Below the pieces are notes generated by a model, which saw only the letters and a list, made by a program, of their open reading frames with translations, searched no databases and had not been told where the DNA came from. This document shows positions 44,622 to 45,503 of a stretch of 45,503 nt of DNA, piece after piece. Source of the DNA: an uncultured Acidimicrobiales bacterium (lineage in GTDB: Bacteria > Actinomycetota > Acidimicrobiia > Acidimicrobiales > Aldehydirespiratoraceae). The DNA lies in assembly GCA_905480195.1 (NCBI GenBank), contig CAJQPN010000007.1, positions 1 through 45,503 of the forward strand, given 5' to 3'. How positions within the stretch are numbered: position 1 is the first letter of the stretch; the number at the start of each line of letters is the position of its first letter. Made by a program: the position numbers and the translations under genes.

Positions 44622-45503
44622 TCAGTCCTCGTCCCGCGTGATGTCTTCTTCGGGGAGCGTCACGTCGGAGTCGACCAGCGCAGCCTGGGCGGCCGGCTGG
44701 GCCTCCGCCTCGGGCTCGTCGCCGTCGGAGGCGGCGCTTGACGAGAACTGGTCGGCGAACGCCTGCACAGCGGCAGCGAAGGCATCTGCGTCAGCGATCG
44801 TGCCATGGTCTCGGATTTCGTTCATGACATCGCTGTGGCGAGTGTTGAACCAGTCGATGAGCTCGCGCTCGAACCGCAACACGTCTTCGATGGGCAGGAC
44901 GTCGAGGTAGCCATTAGTACCGGCCCAGATCGAGACGACCTGTTCCTGCACCGGGTATGGCTGGTTGACGCCCTGCTTGAGCAACTCGGTGAGGCGGTAG
45001 CCCCGCTCGAGCTGCGCCTTGGACACGGCGTCGAGATCAGAACCGAAAGCAGCGAATGCCTCGAGCTCGCGGAACTGCGCCAAGTCACCTTTCAAGGTTC
45101 CCGTAGCGGTCTTCATCGCCTTGACCTGCGCAGCGCCACCGACACGAGACACGGAGATACCGACGTCGACGGCTGGGCGGATACCCGACTTGAACAGATC
45201 GTCCTGGAGGAAGATCTGGCCGTCGGTGATCGAGATCACGTTGGTCGGAACGAACGCCGAGACGTCGCCGGCCTGGGTTTCGATGACCGGCAACGCGGTG
45301 AGCGAACCGGTTTTGCCCTTGACCTCGCCGTTGGTCATCTTCTCGACGTAGTCGGCATTGACCCGCGCCGAGCGCTCGAGCAGACGCGAGTGCAGGTAGA
45401 AGACGTCACCCGGGTAGGCTTCGCGGCCCGGCGGGCGGCGTAGCAACAGCGAGATCTGGCGGTAGGCCCAGGCCTGCTTGGTCAGGTCGTCATAGATGAT
45501 CAG
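44622..45503 (-). CDS. atpA: ATP synthase F1 alpha subunit (C-terminal part, cut by window edge) with acidic tail
   Basis: The last 293 residues of the regulatory nucleotide-binding subunit; the 5' part lies beyond base 45503. Visible segments are [20 protein letters not shown] (Walker B region), [40 protein letters not shown] and the C-terminal helical domain. The protein ends in an acidic, Ala/Pro-rich extension of about 40 residues ([20 protein letters not shown] and onward) that goes beyond the usual alpha end. Mycobacterial alpha subunits also carry a C-terminal extension, which suppresses ATP hydrolysis; no sequence identity to it is claimed. The atpG start follows 6 nt after the stop. 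Confidence 0.98.
   Translation of the reverse strand: MIIYDDLTKQAWAYRQISLLLRRPPGREAYPGDVFYLHSRLLERSARVNADYVEKMTNGEVKGKTGSLTALPVIETQAGDVSAFVPTNVISITDGQIFLQDDLFKSGIRPAVDVGISVSRVGGAAQVKAMKTATGTLKGDLAQFRELEAFAAFGSDLDAVSKAQLERGYRLTELLKQGVNQPYPVQEQVVSIWAGTNGYLDVLPIEDVLRFERELIDWFNTRHSDVMNEIRDHGTIADADAFAAAVQAFADQFSSSAASDGDEPEAEAQPAAQAALVDSDVTLPEEDITRDED

Overview
The window is GC-rich, densely packed DNA from an actinobacterium. WhiB, ImuA'/ImuB/DnaE2, a CtpE-type P-ATPase, a DUF3516 helicase, a TIGR03083 protein, class II FBPase (GlpX) and frequent GTG/TTG starts with 1-4 nt gene overlaps all point to Actinomycetota. The mix of crotonase, thiolase, P450, SDR, sulfatase and mct-like genes suggests a deep-branching lineage such as Acidimicrobiia; that placement is inference. 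I see no tRNA, rRNA, insertion sequence, prophage or CRISPR array. Nearly all of the window is chromosomal core and metabolic genes.

Layout. 1-5638 (minus strand): an SOS mutagenesis cluster, imuA'-imuB, an unknown membrane protein, then dnaE2 (3' part cut by the window edge). imuA' and dnaE2 each have a perfect LexA box inside the spacer of a promoter that appears to give a leaderless mRNA. 6162-10942 (plus): a tightly overlapping run of NUDIX hydrolase, CtpE-like calcium ATPase, crotonase and lipid kinase, followed by a fragment of a PfkB sugar kinase. 11173-12460 (minus): formylglycine-generating enzyme and WhiB. 12946-17608: CoA metabolism, with a close relative of 2-methylfumaryl-CoA isomerase (Mct), an aldehyde dehydrogenase, a divergent thiolase and a VOC protein. 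17700-24740 (plus): HerA-like ATPase, P450, DUF3516 helicase and SDR. 24741-27504 (minus): adenosine deaminase fused to DUF952, a VC0807-like membrane protein and a TIGR03083 protein, coupled by 4-nt overlaps. 27565-31543: SDR, HlyIII, MFS transporter and L,D-transpeptidase lipoprotein.

31547-38021 (minus) is the conserved block that often precedes the ATP synthase operon in actinobacteria: a duplicated acidic protein, a J-domain protein, prfA, prmC, rpiB, glyA and wecA. Here the atp genes are not directly next to it. 38085-41451 (plus) holds glpX, a class III-like PPK2 and a sulfatase. 41571-45503 (minus) holds atpA (partial), atpG, atpD and atpC.

Most notable: the F1 gamma subunit carries a roughly 95-residue C-terminal extension ending in a compact conserved-looking module, although the gamma C-terminus normally lies inside the catalytic crown; the alpha subunit also has an acidic C-terminal tail. 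Other points of interest are the paired leaderless SOS promoters, the isolated mct homologue, the Add-DUF952 fusion, the FGE/sulfatase pair with an atypical sulfatase signature, and a shared operator-like motif upstream of whiB and the thiolase.
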